A DNA stretch of 17,497 nt from Phycisphaerae bacterium (lineage in GTDB: Bacteria; Planctomycetota; Phycisphaerae; UBA1845; PWPN01). Under the pieces are notes generated by a model. It saw nothing but the letters and a program-made list of their open reading frames with translations, did no database searches and was not told where the DNA came from. Both the position numbers and the translations under genes were made by a program. This document shows, one piece after another, positions 1 through 8,096 of the stretch. Location of the stretch: positions 1 through 17,497 of the forward strand of contig DAOOIV010000103.1 in assembly GCA_035384605.1 (NCBI GenBank). The letters are read 5' to 3'. Within the stretch, counting starts at the first letter, position 1; each line of letters begins with the position of its first letter.

Positions 1-229
1 TTGAAGGGGGGTATGCTACCGGCAGATCGGACCGATGGGGTCTGAACGGTTACGGGACTGCCAAGCAGCACACCAAGACACGACGTCTTCAAAATCGCTC
101 TGTTCATGGCCAAGAAGTCTCACTGTCAGCACACTCACACGCGTCCGCTCAAACAACAAGCTTCGCGATGGCGCAGACTAAGCGATGTCCACCCATTTGG
201 GAAGCCGTCGGACGTGCTTTCACTCGCCA

Positions 230-244
230 GGTTATGGTATAACC
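230..244 (+). promoter_or_regulatory. Short palindrome overlapping a possible -10 element
   Basis: GGTTAT, then GGT, then ATAACC form a perfect 6-bp inverted repeat with a 3-nt spacer. It is AT-rich compared with the surrounding sequence. It contains TATAAC (238-243), which could be a -10 box, about 80 nt before the ATG at 324. No good -35 box sits at the right distance, so it might instead be an operator half-site pair or chance. Confidence 0.25.
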
Positions 245-256
245 TTGCGTATGGGC

Positions 257-275
257 GCGGCCGGACGTCGGCCGC
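257..275 (+). promoter_or_regulatory. GC-rich hairpin in the 5' leader of the oxidoreductase gene
   Basis: GCGGCCG (257-263) pairs perfectly with CGGCCGC (269-275) around the loop GACGT. An outer CCTTG (243-247) can also pair with CAAGG (275-279, sharing one base), giving a two-part structure. If transcription starts just after the possible -10 at 238-243, this hairpin would form the 5' end of the mRNA. That placement is inference; the base pairing is seen directly. Confidence 0.35.
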
Positions 276-323
276 AAGGGCCCGTTCGACGAGGCAATTC
301 GGCGAAGCCGCAGAGGAACCGGC

Positions 324-1631
324 ATGAGCGAACATCTGCCCATATCGAGACGAAGACTGCTTGGACAAGGAGCACGCATCTTGACCGCCACGGCGATGAG
401 CCCATACGTGCTCACCGGCCGGGCTCGCGGCGGCGCCGAAACAAGACCGGCCAACGACCGCATCGGCATGGGCTTCATCGGCGTCGGCGGCATGGGACGG
501 GGGCACCTTGGCAACTTCCTTCAGTTTCCAGACGTCCAAGTGGTGGCCATCGCGGACGTCTTTGACCAGAGCCGCAACGAGGCCATGAAGATGGTTCGGG
601 AGGCCTACGGCAAGGACATTCCCGCGTACAACGACTATCGCGAGTTGCTGGCTCGCAAGGACGTTGATGCCGTGCTGATTGCCACGCCCGATCACTGGCA
701 CGCCCTCACTGCCATCCACGCTTGCGAGGCGGGCAAAGACGTCTACTGCGAAAAACCGCTCTCATACACCATCCGCGAGGCCCGCCGCATGGTTGACGCC
801 GCCCGCCGTAACGCCACCGTCTTCCAGGTCGGCAGCCAGCAGCGGTCGTGCAGCAACTTCCGGCTGGCCTGCGAGCTGGTTCGCAGCGGCCGTATCGGCA
901 AGGTGGGGTTAGTGCGGGCCACGATCGGCGGCGGGCCGGTCTGCGATTGGGAACCCAATGTGCCCCCGCCGCCGGGCCTGGATTGGAACTTCTGGCTCGG
1001 TCCGGCCCCGTGGGCGGAATACACGCCAAAGCGCTGCATCTCGGATTTCCGGTGGTTCTACGACTACTCCGGCGGCAAGATGACTGACTGGGGAGCCCAC
1101 CACAACGACATCGCCCAGTGGGGCCTGGGCATGGACAACAGCGGCCCGGTCAAGACCGAGCCGGTCTCCGCGGCCTTCCCGACCCGCGGGCTGTTTGAGA
1201 CCGCAGTCAGCTTTCATGTCCGGCACACTTATGCCAACGGCGTTGTGCTCGAAACCGTAAGCCACGGGCGCAACGGTGTCCGCTTCCAAGGCACCGACGG
1301 CTGGATCGAGGTCGGCAGAGGGTGGATTGAAGCCGGCGATCCGGCGATTCTCAACGACCCTCTTGGCCCCGGAGACGTGCATCTCTACCGTTCGCCGGGC
1401 GAAGATGCCCTCGGCCACGAGCGTGACTTCCTGAACTGCGTCCGTACGCGCAAGCGTCCCATCTGCGACGTCGAAATCGGTTGTCGATCGGTGACCGTCT
1501 GTCACCTGGGCAACATCGCCATTCGCACCGGGCGAACGATTCAATGGGATCCGGAGAAAGAGATAATCATCAATGATCCCGCCCTGGACCGCTGGCTTGA
1601 CAAGCCCTATCGTGCCCCCTGGTTCGCGTGA
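324..1631 (+). CDS. Tat-exported Gfo/Idh/MocA family oxidoreductase
   Basis: This is a 435-residue NAD(P)-dependent sugar oxidoreductase of the Gfo/Idh/MocA family. Residues 8-11 (SRRR) followed by a hydrophobic stretch to about 30 form a twin-arginine signal, so the protein should be exported folded with its cofactor bound. The Rossmann fold starts at about 48 with GFIGVGGMG (50-58). The family signature EKP is at 143-145, after DHWH (123-126). The C-terminal substrate domain has the conserved DWGAHHND (255-262). The ATG is preceded by GAGGA with 6-nt spacing. The HEAT-repeat gene follows after 51 nt, suggesting an operon. The substrate cannot be read from sequence. The exported NAD-dependent glycosidases of family GH109 have the same fold and a similar signal, so a lyase or glycosidase-like role is a real alternative. 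Confidence 0.93.
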   Translation: MSEHLPISRRRLLGQGARILTATAMSPYVLTGRARGGAETRPANDRIGMGFIGVGGMGRGHLGNFLQFPDVQVVAIADVFDQSRNEAMKMVREAYGKDIPAYNDYRELLARKDVDAVLIATPDHWHALTAIHACEAGKDVYCEKPLSYTIREARRMVDAARRNATVFQVGSQQRSCSNFRLACELVRSGRIGKVGLVRATIGGGPVCDWEPNVPPPPGLDWNFWLGPAPWAEYTPKRCISDFRWFYDYSGGKMTDWGAHHNDIAQWGLGMDNSGPVKTEPVSAAFPTRGLFETAVSFHVRHTYANGVVLETVSHGRNGVRFQGTDGWIEVGRGWIEAGDPAILNDPLGPGDVHLYRSPGEDALGHERDFLNCVRTRKRPICDVEIGCRSVTVCHLGNIAIRTGRTIQWDPEKEIIINDPALDRWLDKPYRAPWFA

Positions 1632-1682
1632 CGTAACGAGGAGCGCATCGCACGCCCACTCCATCGCAGGAGCAACGTGTAC

Positions 1683-3062
1683 ATGAGAATCTCGATTGCT
1701 GCAGGGCTCGTCGGAGTGTTCCTGGCCGTCTCCCCGGCCATGGGACAGAGTCTTCCGGCCGACGACGGGCGCATCATCGCTCTAGGAACGAACGATCCCG
1801 ACGTCCAGACAAAGGCGTTACATGATCTGGTTGCGGTCGGGGCGCCGGCCGTGCCAACGCTGATACGATTGCTCGGACGAACCGCCGAGAACCCGACCGC
1901 CGGTAAAATGGCTTATGAGACCCTGTTTCGCATGGTGCAGGTCTGCGCGGGCACCAATAACGGCGGCGATGTTGAACGAGCCCTGGTGCGTGAACTGAAG
2001 GCCAACCACCCGATTGAGACCAGGCGGCATATCTGTGCGTTGCTGGGTTTCATCGCGGCGGAAAACGCCTCCGTCGATGCGCTGTACATTGCGCTAAACA
2101 CTCCGGAACTGGCCGAGACCGCCCGACAATCGCTGGCCCGAATCCCGAATCGCAGGGCAGGCCAGTGCCTCATGGGTGCCGTCCAGATCACGACCGGTGA
2201 AACCAGGTTGGGCGTCATTGCCTCGCTTGCCTTGCGGGGCGACCCTGCGGCCGCCTCGTATATCGCCGGCGGCGCTATCGAGGGCGATCCGGCGACCGCC
2301 CGCGCCGTGATGGACGCTCTGGCAATGCTGCCATCTGCCGAGTCGTTCGATGTACTAGCCCAAGCCTTCAAGAGCGGCAGACCTGGTTCCGCGTCGGCCC
2401 TGATTCGTCTCATGGAGACGCTGATGGACGCCGAGATGTTCCAGCCTGCGGAATACGTCTTCAAGATCCTGCCCGACGCGTCATCGCTGAGCGTTCCGGA
2501 GCGTTGTCGTCTGGTGCATGCGTGTGGTCGACTGGCCACGAAGGAAGCGGTCGGCATCGTTTTTGGCGGCCTGAAGGATGACAACGTGCGCGTTCGTGCG
2601 GCCGCCGTTCAGGCGTGCGAGTTGCTTCCGGGCAACGACCTGACCACGGCCGTGGCCGAGCAGATGACTCAGGCCGCAGGGCCGCTGAAAGCCGACCTGA
2701 TCGAGATTCTCGGCCGTCGCGGCCGCTGGATGAATGACACCGCCGCCGGAACAATCATCGACGCTATCGGCGATGCTGACGAGTCCGTGCGACTGGCCGC
2801 CATCAGGGCCATTCGAGACGCCGGGATTTCCGCAGGCGTACGGGAGCTGGTGAGGCTGCTTTCCGGCCCGGCGGGACCCACCCGTGACGCTGCCGAGAAC
2901 GCCCTCCATCACATGCGGGGCCAAGCGTCCACAGCCGCCATCGCCAAGCTGCTTGATGAAGCGGCACCGGATGTTCGTACCAAGCTCCAGGCGGCCCTCG
3001 CTCGTCGAGGAAATTCGTCCGTTGTCCCGACGACCTCGAGGACGACCAACGACAACAATTAG
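1683..3062 (+). CDS. Secreted HEAT-repeat protein
   Basis: This 459-residue protein is made of repeated helical pairs with the HEAT/PBS-lyase pattern, for example DPDVQTKALHDLVAVGAPAV near the N-terminus, DDNVRVRAAAVQACELL and DADESVRLAAIRAIRDAG in the C-terminal half, and APDVRTKLQAALARRG at the end. Such alpha-solenoids serve as protein-binding scaffolds; no enzymatic motif is visible. A Sec signal peptide covers about residues 1-22, ending AMG-Q. A GTG six bases upstream (1677) would add two residues. I prefer the ATG at 1683 because AGGAG (1668-1672) is then 10 nt away rather than 4. It probably shares a transcript with the preceding oxidoreductase gene. It ends 9 bp from the stop of the convergent glycosidase gene, with no hairpin terminator between them. 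Confidence 0.85.
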   Translation: MRISIAAGLVGVFLAVSPAMGQSLPADDGRIIALGTNDPDVQTKALHDLVAVGAPAVPTLIRLLGRTAENPTAGKMAYETLFRMVQVCAGTNNGGDVERALVRELKANHPIETRRHICALLGFIAAENASVDALYIALNTPELAETARQSLARIPNRRAGQCLMGAVQITTGETRLGVIASLALRGDPAAASYIAGGAIEGDPATARAVMDALAMLPSAESFDVLAQAFKSGRPGSASALIRLMETLMDAEMFQPAEYVFKILPDASSLSVPERCRLVHACGRLATKEAVGIVFGGLKDDNVRVRAAAVQACELLPGNDLTTAVAEQMTQAAGPLKADLIEILGRRGRWMNDTAAGTIIDAIGDADESVRLAAIRAIRDAGISAGVRELVRLLSGPAGPTRDAAENALHHMRGQASTAAIAKLLDEAAPDVRTKLQAALARRGNSSVVPTTSRTTNDNN

Positions 3063-3071
3063 GCCGTACTG

Positions 3072-4697
3072 TCAGTCGGCACAGTCGGGATCTGCCGGGC
3101 TGCCAGTGCCACTGATGCACCGCTGGAGAAGGCCGAAATCATCCTGGTCAACGTCGCCGTCCCAATCGATGTCGGTGCGTTTGCACCCGGTGGCCGGCGG
3201 ACCGGCATTCGGACCGGTCAAGCAATCCAAAAAGAGGTCCAAATCAGTCTCATCGACGAACCTGTCGCGGTTGAAGTCGGCTGGAGCATACGGGGAGTCG
3301 ACAACGCTGAGCGAGACGGTCACGATGGCAGTCGGCGGCGAGGCCGCCGGGTCGCTGATCGCGATCGTCGCCAGGTAAGATCCGATTGCGAGGTGCTCTG
3401 TGTCATAGAGGATCGTGATCGTATCGTGCTCGCCGGTCGACGACCCGGCGGTCGGGTTGACGTTGAGCCACGTCGCGTCGTCGGTGATGGCGTAGTTGAG
3501 CGTGTCGGTTCCGGCATTCCACACTTCAAAGGTGTCGTTCGCCAATTCGTCGCGATAGTAAACCTCGCGAGCAAAGCTTTCGGGGGATCGGCCGATAGAA
3601 CGACCCATCGGCCGAGTGCCGACCAGACCGGCAGGGTAGCGAAGGTCGACGGTTTGCTGGAACGCGGTGTACAGGTCGTTGGGGCTGCCCGCCGGCTCGC
3701 CGTTATTCTTCCAGTACTCGATCGACATATTCTGAAAATCCGGATTCGTATTCTGCTGCCCCCAATCATATATGAACCAGCACAGGCAGCGGATGTTGTG
3801 CTTGCCGGGCGTCTGGTTCCAGGTATTGAGATCCGCATAACAGTCGCGAACGAACTGAGCGATGACCGGCTCGGTCGAAACCTTGTTCCACTCGGTGATG
3901 TAGACCGGCCGATCCTGAAGCCCCTTGCCGTCGATCAGGTTCAGTTGTGAGACGTAACTGTTGTGGAAGTCCGTCAGGCTGCCTCCGTAGGCATGGAGAG
4001 CGATACCGTCAATCTCGGCGGCCGGGATGTTATCAATGACTTGCCCGAGCCACTGGTTGCCGTCCATCCAACGGACACCGGCGATGACGCCGCCCGGGCT
4101 GGGGGCGGCGATCAGCACAACGTGCTCCCCGGCCGGGCTGGCTTGAGCCGAGCTGTGAATGGCATTTCGCACGTTGCGGTAGATCGCGGCGTAGCCGGCA
4201 GGCGTGACGTGGTTGTCGGGCCAGCTATTGCCCTCGCTGACGATGTTGGGCTCGTTGCCGATCAGCCAGATGTGGCAGTAGTTGCGGAGCGTGTTGACGG
4301 TGTTGACCACGCTGGTCGGCCAACTCGCGTAATCGGGGTTGGTCGGCGAAGGGACCGTCTCGCCCCAGTTGTAGTCGATGCGAGTGATAACGGTGACGTT
4401 TTTGTTCGTGTAGAGATCCTGGTACAACCCCGTGAAGAAGGAAGCCTGCCACCAGTTCGCCGAATGGGTGACGATCGTCTCAACGTCCCATCCGCCGAAC
4501 GCCGGACAGTCGAGCATTGCCGCAGGTCCCGTGTCGACCGCTTGTCCCGGCGTATAGCCCCACCAGTGGATGCCGTACAGATAGGCCGAATCGGCCGCCA
4601 CCAATCGGCCCGTTGGAATGCTCAGGAGTATCGCGGAAGCCAGCAACAGACGCCGTGAACAAAGAGCCCGTTCCGTTTCAGTTTGTTGCCTGGTCAT
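3072..4697 (-). CDS. Secreted glycoside hydrolase with BACON-like and dockerin-like domains
   Basis: This 541-residue exported protein begins with a Sec signal (hydrophobic core about 16-30, cleavage near VAA-D at 36). Residues 37-355 look like a clan GH-A TIM barrel: GNEP (147-150) carries the likely acid/base Glu149, and ITEW (267-270) the likely nucleophile Glu269. Residues about 371-467 form a beta-sandwich resembling BACON/Ig-like domains (NDTFEVWNAGTDTLNYAI, then W-L-x-V-x-P). The C-terminus has two EF-hand-like calcium loops, at 474-485 (D-x-N-x-D) and 509-520 (D-x-D-x-DG), arranged like a type I dockerin. Planctomycetes commonly carry such tails without cellulosomes. The ATG at 4697 has GGAGG four bases upstream; starting at 4736 would add 13 residues without a site. 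The GH family and substrate are not recognised. Confidence 0.85.
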   Translation of the reverse strand: MTRQQTETERALCSRRLLLASAILLSIPTGRLVAADSAYLYGIHWWGYTPGQAVDTGPAAMLDCPAFGGWDVETIVTHSANWWQASFFTGLYQDLYTNKNVTVITRIDYNWGETVPSPTNPDYASWPTSVVNTVNTLRNYCHIWLIGNEPNIVSEGNSWPDNHVTPAGYAAIYRNVRNAIHSSAQASPAGEHVVLIAAPSPGGVIAGVRWMDGNQWLGQVIDNIPAAEIDGIALHAYGGSLTDFHNSYVSQLNLIDGKGLQDRPVYITEWNKVSTEPVIAQFVRDCYADLNTWNQTPGKHNIRCLCWFIYDWGQQNTNPDFQNMSIEYWKNNGEPAGSPNDLYTAFQQTVDLRYPAGLVGTRPMGRSIGRSPESFAREVYYRDELANDTFEVWNAGTDTLNYAITDDATWLNVNPTAGSSTGEHDTITILYDTEHLAIGSYLATIAISDPAASPPTAIVTVSLSVVDSPYAPADFNRDRFVDETDLDLFLDCLTGPNAGPPATGCKRTDIDWDGDVDQDDFGLLQRCISGTGSPADPDCAD

Positions 4698-5201
4698 GGT
4701 TCCTCCGCATTTTCGCCCCTTCGGGCAGAAACCCATTTTACACTATCGGCGCGGGTATCTCCACATACTGCGAAAAAAGGGCGGCTGAGACTGTTCTGCG
4801 ACAGCTCCTGCGCCCCGGTATCATTACGGACTTCTTTCCGAACCGCGACCCCGGTCTGCCGAGTCAACCAAACCTCTCCGGCGCGGCCCACTGGCAGAGC
4901 CGAAAGGGAGCGCCCCTCACGCGCTAAGTGCCCTTTGCGGCCCGGCGTGCCCTTGGTCCGTTGTCCAGAGCCTATTTGCAAACCCCGAAAGCCGACGGGC
5001 CGGAAGCCGGTTCCACACGGGTTGCGGGACAGTTTCTCAACCGCGGGGAGCTTCACGGTTCCGAAGGACATCCCGGAACTTGGCCGATCCCTCTGCACTT
5101 CGATCCGGCTATCGTGATCGCGTCATGATCAGACAAGAGGTACAATCCGCGGCATGTGGAAGCGCGGTACGAGCCGACGAAAGCTCACGGAGTTCGATAT
5201 C
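4698..5201. other. Non-coding spacer between divergent genes
   Basis: About 500 bp separate the divergently read glycosidase and DUF6141 genes, so promoters for both should lie here. I found no -35/-10 pair good enough to name. Short open frames on both strands lack ribosome binding sites and family resemblance. The one structured element is a repeat-like segment near 4988-5025, listed separately. Confidence 0.6.
4988..5025 (-). repeat. Possible dispersed intergenic repeat (TGFRPVG-type)
   Basis: Read on the minus strand, this stretch spells GTGFRPVGFRG. From memory, peptides of this kind recur in many spurious small ORFs of planctomycete genomes because they translate a dispersed palindromic repeat. 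The DNA contains GCCGG-AAG-CCGGT, a small hairpin with a 3-nt loop (about 5000-5011). No second copy was found in the window, so the repeat nature is inferred. Confidence 0.3.
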
Positions 5202-5753
5202 ATGCCCGGCAGCCGTTCACCTGAGGTTATCTTCACAGAGGTCCAGCAATTCCGCCAAGTCTGGCTGTGGGCCATGGTCTTGGCATGGCCGGCAAGCATG
5301 GCGATCATTCTCGGCTATGTCCTGTTCCGACAATTGCTATTGGCGTCTCCCGCGGGGCACTTGACCTGGAACAGCATCGCCCTGATCGCGGCATTTGCGG
5401 TACCGCTACTGGTCACCCTGATCTTTGCCTGGCTCTTGTATGCAACAAGACTGATCACCGAGGTCCGAGGCGACGGGCTTTACGTTCGCTTTTGGCCGTT
5501 GGGGTGGCGGCACATCCGATTTGACGAAATCACGGAATGTTGGCCGAGAACCTACCGACCTATCCGGGAGTTCGGCGGGTGGGGCATCCGCTGGGGCCGT
5601 GGTGGAAAGGCCTACAACATCAGCGGCAACCGAGGCGTCCAGTTGGTGCTGGCAGGCGGCCGACGGCTGCTGATCGGCTCGCAGCATGCCGAAGAGCTGG
5701 CGGCTGCGATCAGGGACGCACTGATCTGCAGCACCTACAAGGAATCGGAATGA
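5202..5753 (+). CDS. DUF6141-type membrane protein with PH-like domain
   Basis: This is a 183-residue membrane protein of unknown function. After a short N-terminus with the FTEVQQFRQVW motif come two transmembrane helices (about 20-43 and 57-80), then a cytoplasmic C-terminal domain (about 85-175). That domain is rich in beta strands and contains YRPIREFGGWGIR, then AYNISGNRGVQL and RRLLIGSQ. This order of motifs matches my memory of the DUF6141 family, which resembles bacterial PH domains. The ATG at 5202 has GGAG nine bases upstream. An in-frame ATG at 5154 would add 16 polar residues but has no correctly spaced site. The gene ends 35 bp from the end of the convergent diguanylate cyclase gene. 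No role can be assigned. Confidence 0.8.
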   Translation: MPGSRSPEVIFTEVQQFRQVWLWAMVLAWPASMAIILGYVLFRQLLLASPAGHLTWNSIALIAAFAVPLLVTLIFAWLLYATRLITEVRGDGLYVRFWPLGWRHIRFDEITECWPRTYRPIREFGGWGIRWGRGGKAYNISGNRGVQLVLAGGRRLLIGSQHAEELAAAIRDALICSTYKESE

Positions 5754-5788
5754 GGTGCTGCACCCACGCTGTGTCGAGGAAGCAGGCC

Positions 5789-7204
5789 TCAGGTGCGGGA
5801 ACGGGCAGGTCGCGGCCGTTTGTCGCGAAGCGCACCGGATTTGCGAGATGCCTTCACCGAGTACAGGGCCACGTCCGCCTCGTGAATCAGGGCTTCGGCC
5901 GAGGCGGCGCGCGTGGTTCGGAGGCTGGCGACACCGATGCTCACACCGACGGGCGCGTCGGGAAACTTGCGGGTAACCTCCTCCTTGAAGCGGTTGGTGA
6001 TACGGTCCACCAGCACCGTCGCCGAAGCGGCGGAGGTCTGCGGCAAAAGAATGATGTACTCGTCGCCCCCGAAACGCGCCGCCACGTCCGAGCCACGAAG
6101 CTCCGTGCTGATCACGTGCGCCATGATCGCCAGTACCTCGTCGCCGGTCCGATGGCCAAACCGGTCGTTGGTTTCCTTGAAGCGGTCGAGGTCAACCATC
6201 AGACACGTCAGATCGGCGTCGTAGCGTTCCGCCGCGGCATACTCGCGGGCAATCACCTCGCTGAAATGACGACGGTTGTACAGCCCGGTGAGCGGGTCCC
6301 GGGCGGCCAGTTCCTGCAGCTCACGCGTTCGCTGCTCGACTCGCTCCTCCAGCTCCGCGTTGAGCTCCAGCAACTCCATCTGAGATTTCGTCAGCCGATC
6401 GGCCATGGTATTGAACGACTGAGCCAGGTCACCGATCTCATCTTCGGTGTTGATGTGTGCCCGTGCATCGGTCGACCCTCTGGCGATCGCGCAGGCCGTC
6501 TCGGAGAGTTCTTTGAGAGGGGCGACCACCCGCCGGGCCACGAGAACGCTGCATGGCACCGTCAGCAGCAGCATCACCATCGCGATCTGACGGACGCGCC
6601 GGTTCACCAGTTCAAGTTGTTTCTTGGTAGCGGTCACGTCCACCGCCAGGTGCAGATATCCGACAATGGCTCGACCGGACGTTCCCGTCGGCCGGATGGT
6701 GCTTTTCGAAAGCACGGGCACGCTCACCTCGGAACAGGCCAACCCCAGCTCCTTGTTCCACACCAGTCGGGGTACGTTCATGGTCTTGAGACTGAGGGTC
6801 TGGCCGTCAGCGGAAACTACTGATTGCAGAAGACCGGCTTTCACTTCTCCCGACACCAGCACCTCGCCGGCGGCATCCGAAAACACCACGTACGCAACGG
6901 AGTTGCTCTTGATCAGATCCTGAACGGTAAGGCCGAGAGACTCCGCGTCTCGCGCCTGAATTGCCTCGGCCGTACTGATGGCCAGTGACTGAGCCCACTC
7001 ACGGGTCCGGGCGTATTCATTCTCGTAGAAGACCTGCCCCAGCACCTGGGTGGTCAGCGTCGAGCTGATACTCGTCACGACGGCGAGAATCAAAATGACA
7101 AGAACGGACGCCTTGAATCGCAGGCTGCGAACGAGCGTTCGCCATCTCGGGCGCGCTGTCGTTGCGGTCCGGCTGGATTCCGAGCTGGAGTATGCGTTAT
7201 CCAT
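5789..7204 (-). CDS. Membrane diguanylate cyclase (HAMP-GGDEF)
   Basis: This 471-residue protein should make cyclic di-GMP from two GTP. Transmembrane helix 1 is at about 31-55. A periplasmic sensor region (about 57-200) looks like a single Cache/PAS-like domain (VAYVVFSDAAGEVL at 103-116). Helix 2 is at about 206-224. HAMP follows (about 225-275, with P229 and the DEIGDL motif at 255-260), then a short coiled coil (275-300). The GGDEF domain starts at DPLTGLYNRR (303-312). The active site is GGDEY (379-383), with the metal and substrate residues Asp338, Asn346 and Asp355. The inhibitory site RGSD (370-373) lies exactly five residues upstream, so product feedback is expected. No EAL domain is present. 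The frame opens 141 bp further upstream, but the ATG at 7204 precedes a typical N-terminus; its ribosome site is weak. Confidence 0.92.
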   Translation of the reverse strand: MDNAYSSSESSRTATTARPRWRTLVRSLRFKASVLVILILAVVTSISSTLTTQVLGQVFYENEYARTREWAQSLAISTAEAIQARDAESLGLTVQDLIKSNSVAYVVFSDAAGEVLVSGEVKAGLLQSVVSADGQTLSLKTMNVPRLVWNKELGLACSEVSVPVLSKSTIRPTGTSGRAIVGYLHLAVDVTATKKQLELVNRRVRQIAMVMLLLTVPCSVLVARRVVAPLKELSETACAIARGSTDARAHINTEDEIGDLAQSFNTMADRLTKSQMELLELNAELEERVEQRTRELQELAARDPLTGLYNRRHFSEVIAREYAAAERYDADLTCLMVDLDRFKETNDRFGHRTGDEVLAIMAHVISTELRGSDVAARFGGDEYIILLPQTSAASATVLVDRITNRFKEEVTRKFPDAPVGVSIGVASLRTTRAASAEALIHEADVALYSVKASRKSGALRDKRPRPARSRT

Positions 7205-7638
7205 GTCCCGCCTTGGGTCGCCCGCCACTGTTTCAAGCGTACGATTCGTTCCAACGGCCTGACAAACGCGGCATGTCGGATTTCGGAGGAAGGCGCTTTC
7301 CCGATTCGCTCCGCGCGCCCGCCCCCTAGAAGATATCGGGTCCATCAGAGCGCGCCTGAATACTGAGTTGAGGAGGTCCGTAGGAGCTTGGTCCCTGCTG
7401 ATACTCTCGGGAAAGACCGCTTGCCAACCCTGTGGAAAGGTTTGCAGGACGGTCCGGGACGCAAAGAAGCGTTTTATCGGACGGATGCGAGACCGTGGCC
7501 GTTGGCCGCACCGATACGGCCTGCTGCTCGACCTCCAGACCTTGCCTGAGCTTCTGGCGATCGCCGGTTACCGGAGCAGGGGGCTTTTGGAAATGTCACC
7601 TTGGACAGCTCAAGCCGATCCGGCACATGCTCTCGTGA

Positions 7639-7797
7639 GGCTTCACCGTATTTCGCCGCCTGTACAAGGGAGCGGCCGATTATGGGGCGCTCATGCGCGA
7701 AGGCGAGCCGGACTGGGACAAAGATGCCGAGCCGCCGCAGGGGAAAGGTTACACTACCGACCCGATCGCCGATGTGGCTCGCGTTATGAAGCTTTGA
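7639..7797 (+). pseudogene. Possible C-terminal relic of a lost gene
   Basis: Immediately after an in-frame TGA (7636-7638), 52 codons run to a TGA at 7795. The peptide includes FRRLYKGAADYG, EGEPDWDKDAEPPQGKGY and TDPIADVARVMKL. Its amino-acid balance and codon choice look like a real protein C-terminus, unlike the neighbouring frames. There is no good start codon or ribosome site. I do not recognise the family. It may be the tail of a gene whose upstream part is frameshifted or replaced, or chance in GC-rich DNA. Confidence 0.27.
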
Positions 7798-7992
7798 GCT
7801 TCCTGGAGCGATGCCGCCCGCAGTGCAGCCGCCGGCCGGCTTCAAGCCCCACCGAAATGGCGACATCACCCCCTGGACCGGCCGTCGACCCAGGGGAAGT
7901 GAGACGACGCACCTGATCCTTCCAATCCGTGCAGCCGGCCAACAGTGCTATCCACGCCGGTCACGGCGGCTGTTGATCGCTCTCGCAATGGG

Positions 7993-8022
7993 TTGCCGCC
8001 GTTGTTATCTTCCCTCTACACT
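7993..8022 (+). promoter_or_regulatory. Possible sigma-70-like promoter of the sulfatase cluster
   Basis: TTGCCG (7993-7998) and TACACT (8017-8022) each match 4 of 6 bases of the -35 and -10 consensus, with an 18-bp spacer. Transcription would start near 8029, just before the strong ribosome site of the leader ORF at 8043. The match is modest and the sigma factor is unknown, so this is tentative. Confidence 0.28.
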
Positions 8023-8042
8023 GGTCCTCAAGGAGGAGAGGA

Positions 8043-8096
8043 ATGAGAACCTTACGGCCAGACGCGTGTGCAGATTGCGCGCCTGTTTCCGGATGA
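8043..8096 (+). CDS. 17-codon leader ORF before the first sulfatase
   Basis: An ATG is preceded by AAGGAGG (8030-8036), a perfect complement to the 16S anti-Shine-Dalgarno, at 6-nt spacing. This is the best ribosome site in the window. The product would be MRTLRPDACADCAPVSG, with a C-x2-C pair, ending at TGA 8094-8096, 85 nt before the first sulfatase start. It could be a regulatory leader peptide, or the trace of a longer gene cut short by a frameshift. There is no homology evidence for the peptide; the signal lies in the translation start. Confidence 0.4.
   Translation: MRTLRPDACADCAPVSG

Larger units (their letters stand above)
1..323. other. Gene-free leader upstream of the oxidoreductase gene
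   Basis: I see no convincing gene here. The only plus-strand reading frame of note (106-327) has no ribosome binding site and a composition unlike its neighbours. The stretch ends in the leader of the oxidoreductase gene and contains two small inverted repeats, listed separately (230-244 and 257-275). The upstream neighbour lies outside the window. Confidence 0.6.
7205..8042. other. Gene-poor stretch before the sulfatase cluster
   Basis: This ~840-bp stretch has no convincing intact gene. Several overlapping frames are open, but none has both a ribosome site and recognisable family sequence. It contains one coding-like fragment without a start (7639-7797) and, at its right end, a possible promoter for the sulfatase genes. 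The plus strand around 7367-7560 also shows short coding-like pieces in changing frames (for example GRKEAFYRTDAR near 7450). This would fit a decayed gene, but I cannot name it. Confidence 0.45.

Noticed and set aside
106..327. 73-codon plus-strand frame whose stop overlaps the oxidoreductase ATG as ATGA
   Set aside because: Unlike the 15549 ORF it has no ribosome site, and its sequence is rich in Arg, Ser and His with no domain-like pattern, as expected of a random frame.
3393..4658. Two plus-strand frames opposite the glycosidase gene
   Set aside because: Both are Val/Asp/Arg-rich mirror frames. The minus strand has the signal peptide, catalytic pair and calcium loops.
4694..5098. 134-codon minus-strand frame in the spacer
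   Set aside because: It overlaps the start of the glycosidase gene in another frame and contains the TGFRPVG repeat peptide, a hallmark of spurious prediction.
5537..6823. 428-codon plus-strand frame
   Set aside because: It runs antisense to the diguanylate cyclase, whose GGDEF motifs are unmistakable, and its Arg/Gly/His-rich translation matches no family.
7368..7916. 182-codon plus-strand frame in the gap
   Set aside because: The sequence is Arg/Pro-rich with no recognisable domain or ribosome site. The coding-like C-terminus at 7639-7797 is in a different frame.
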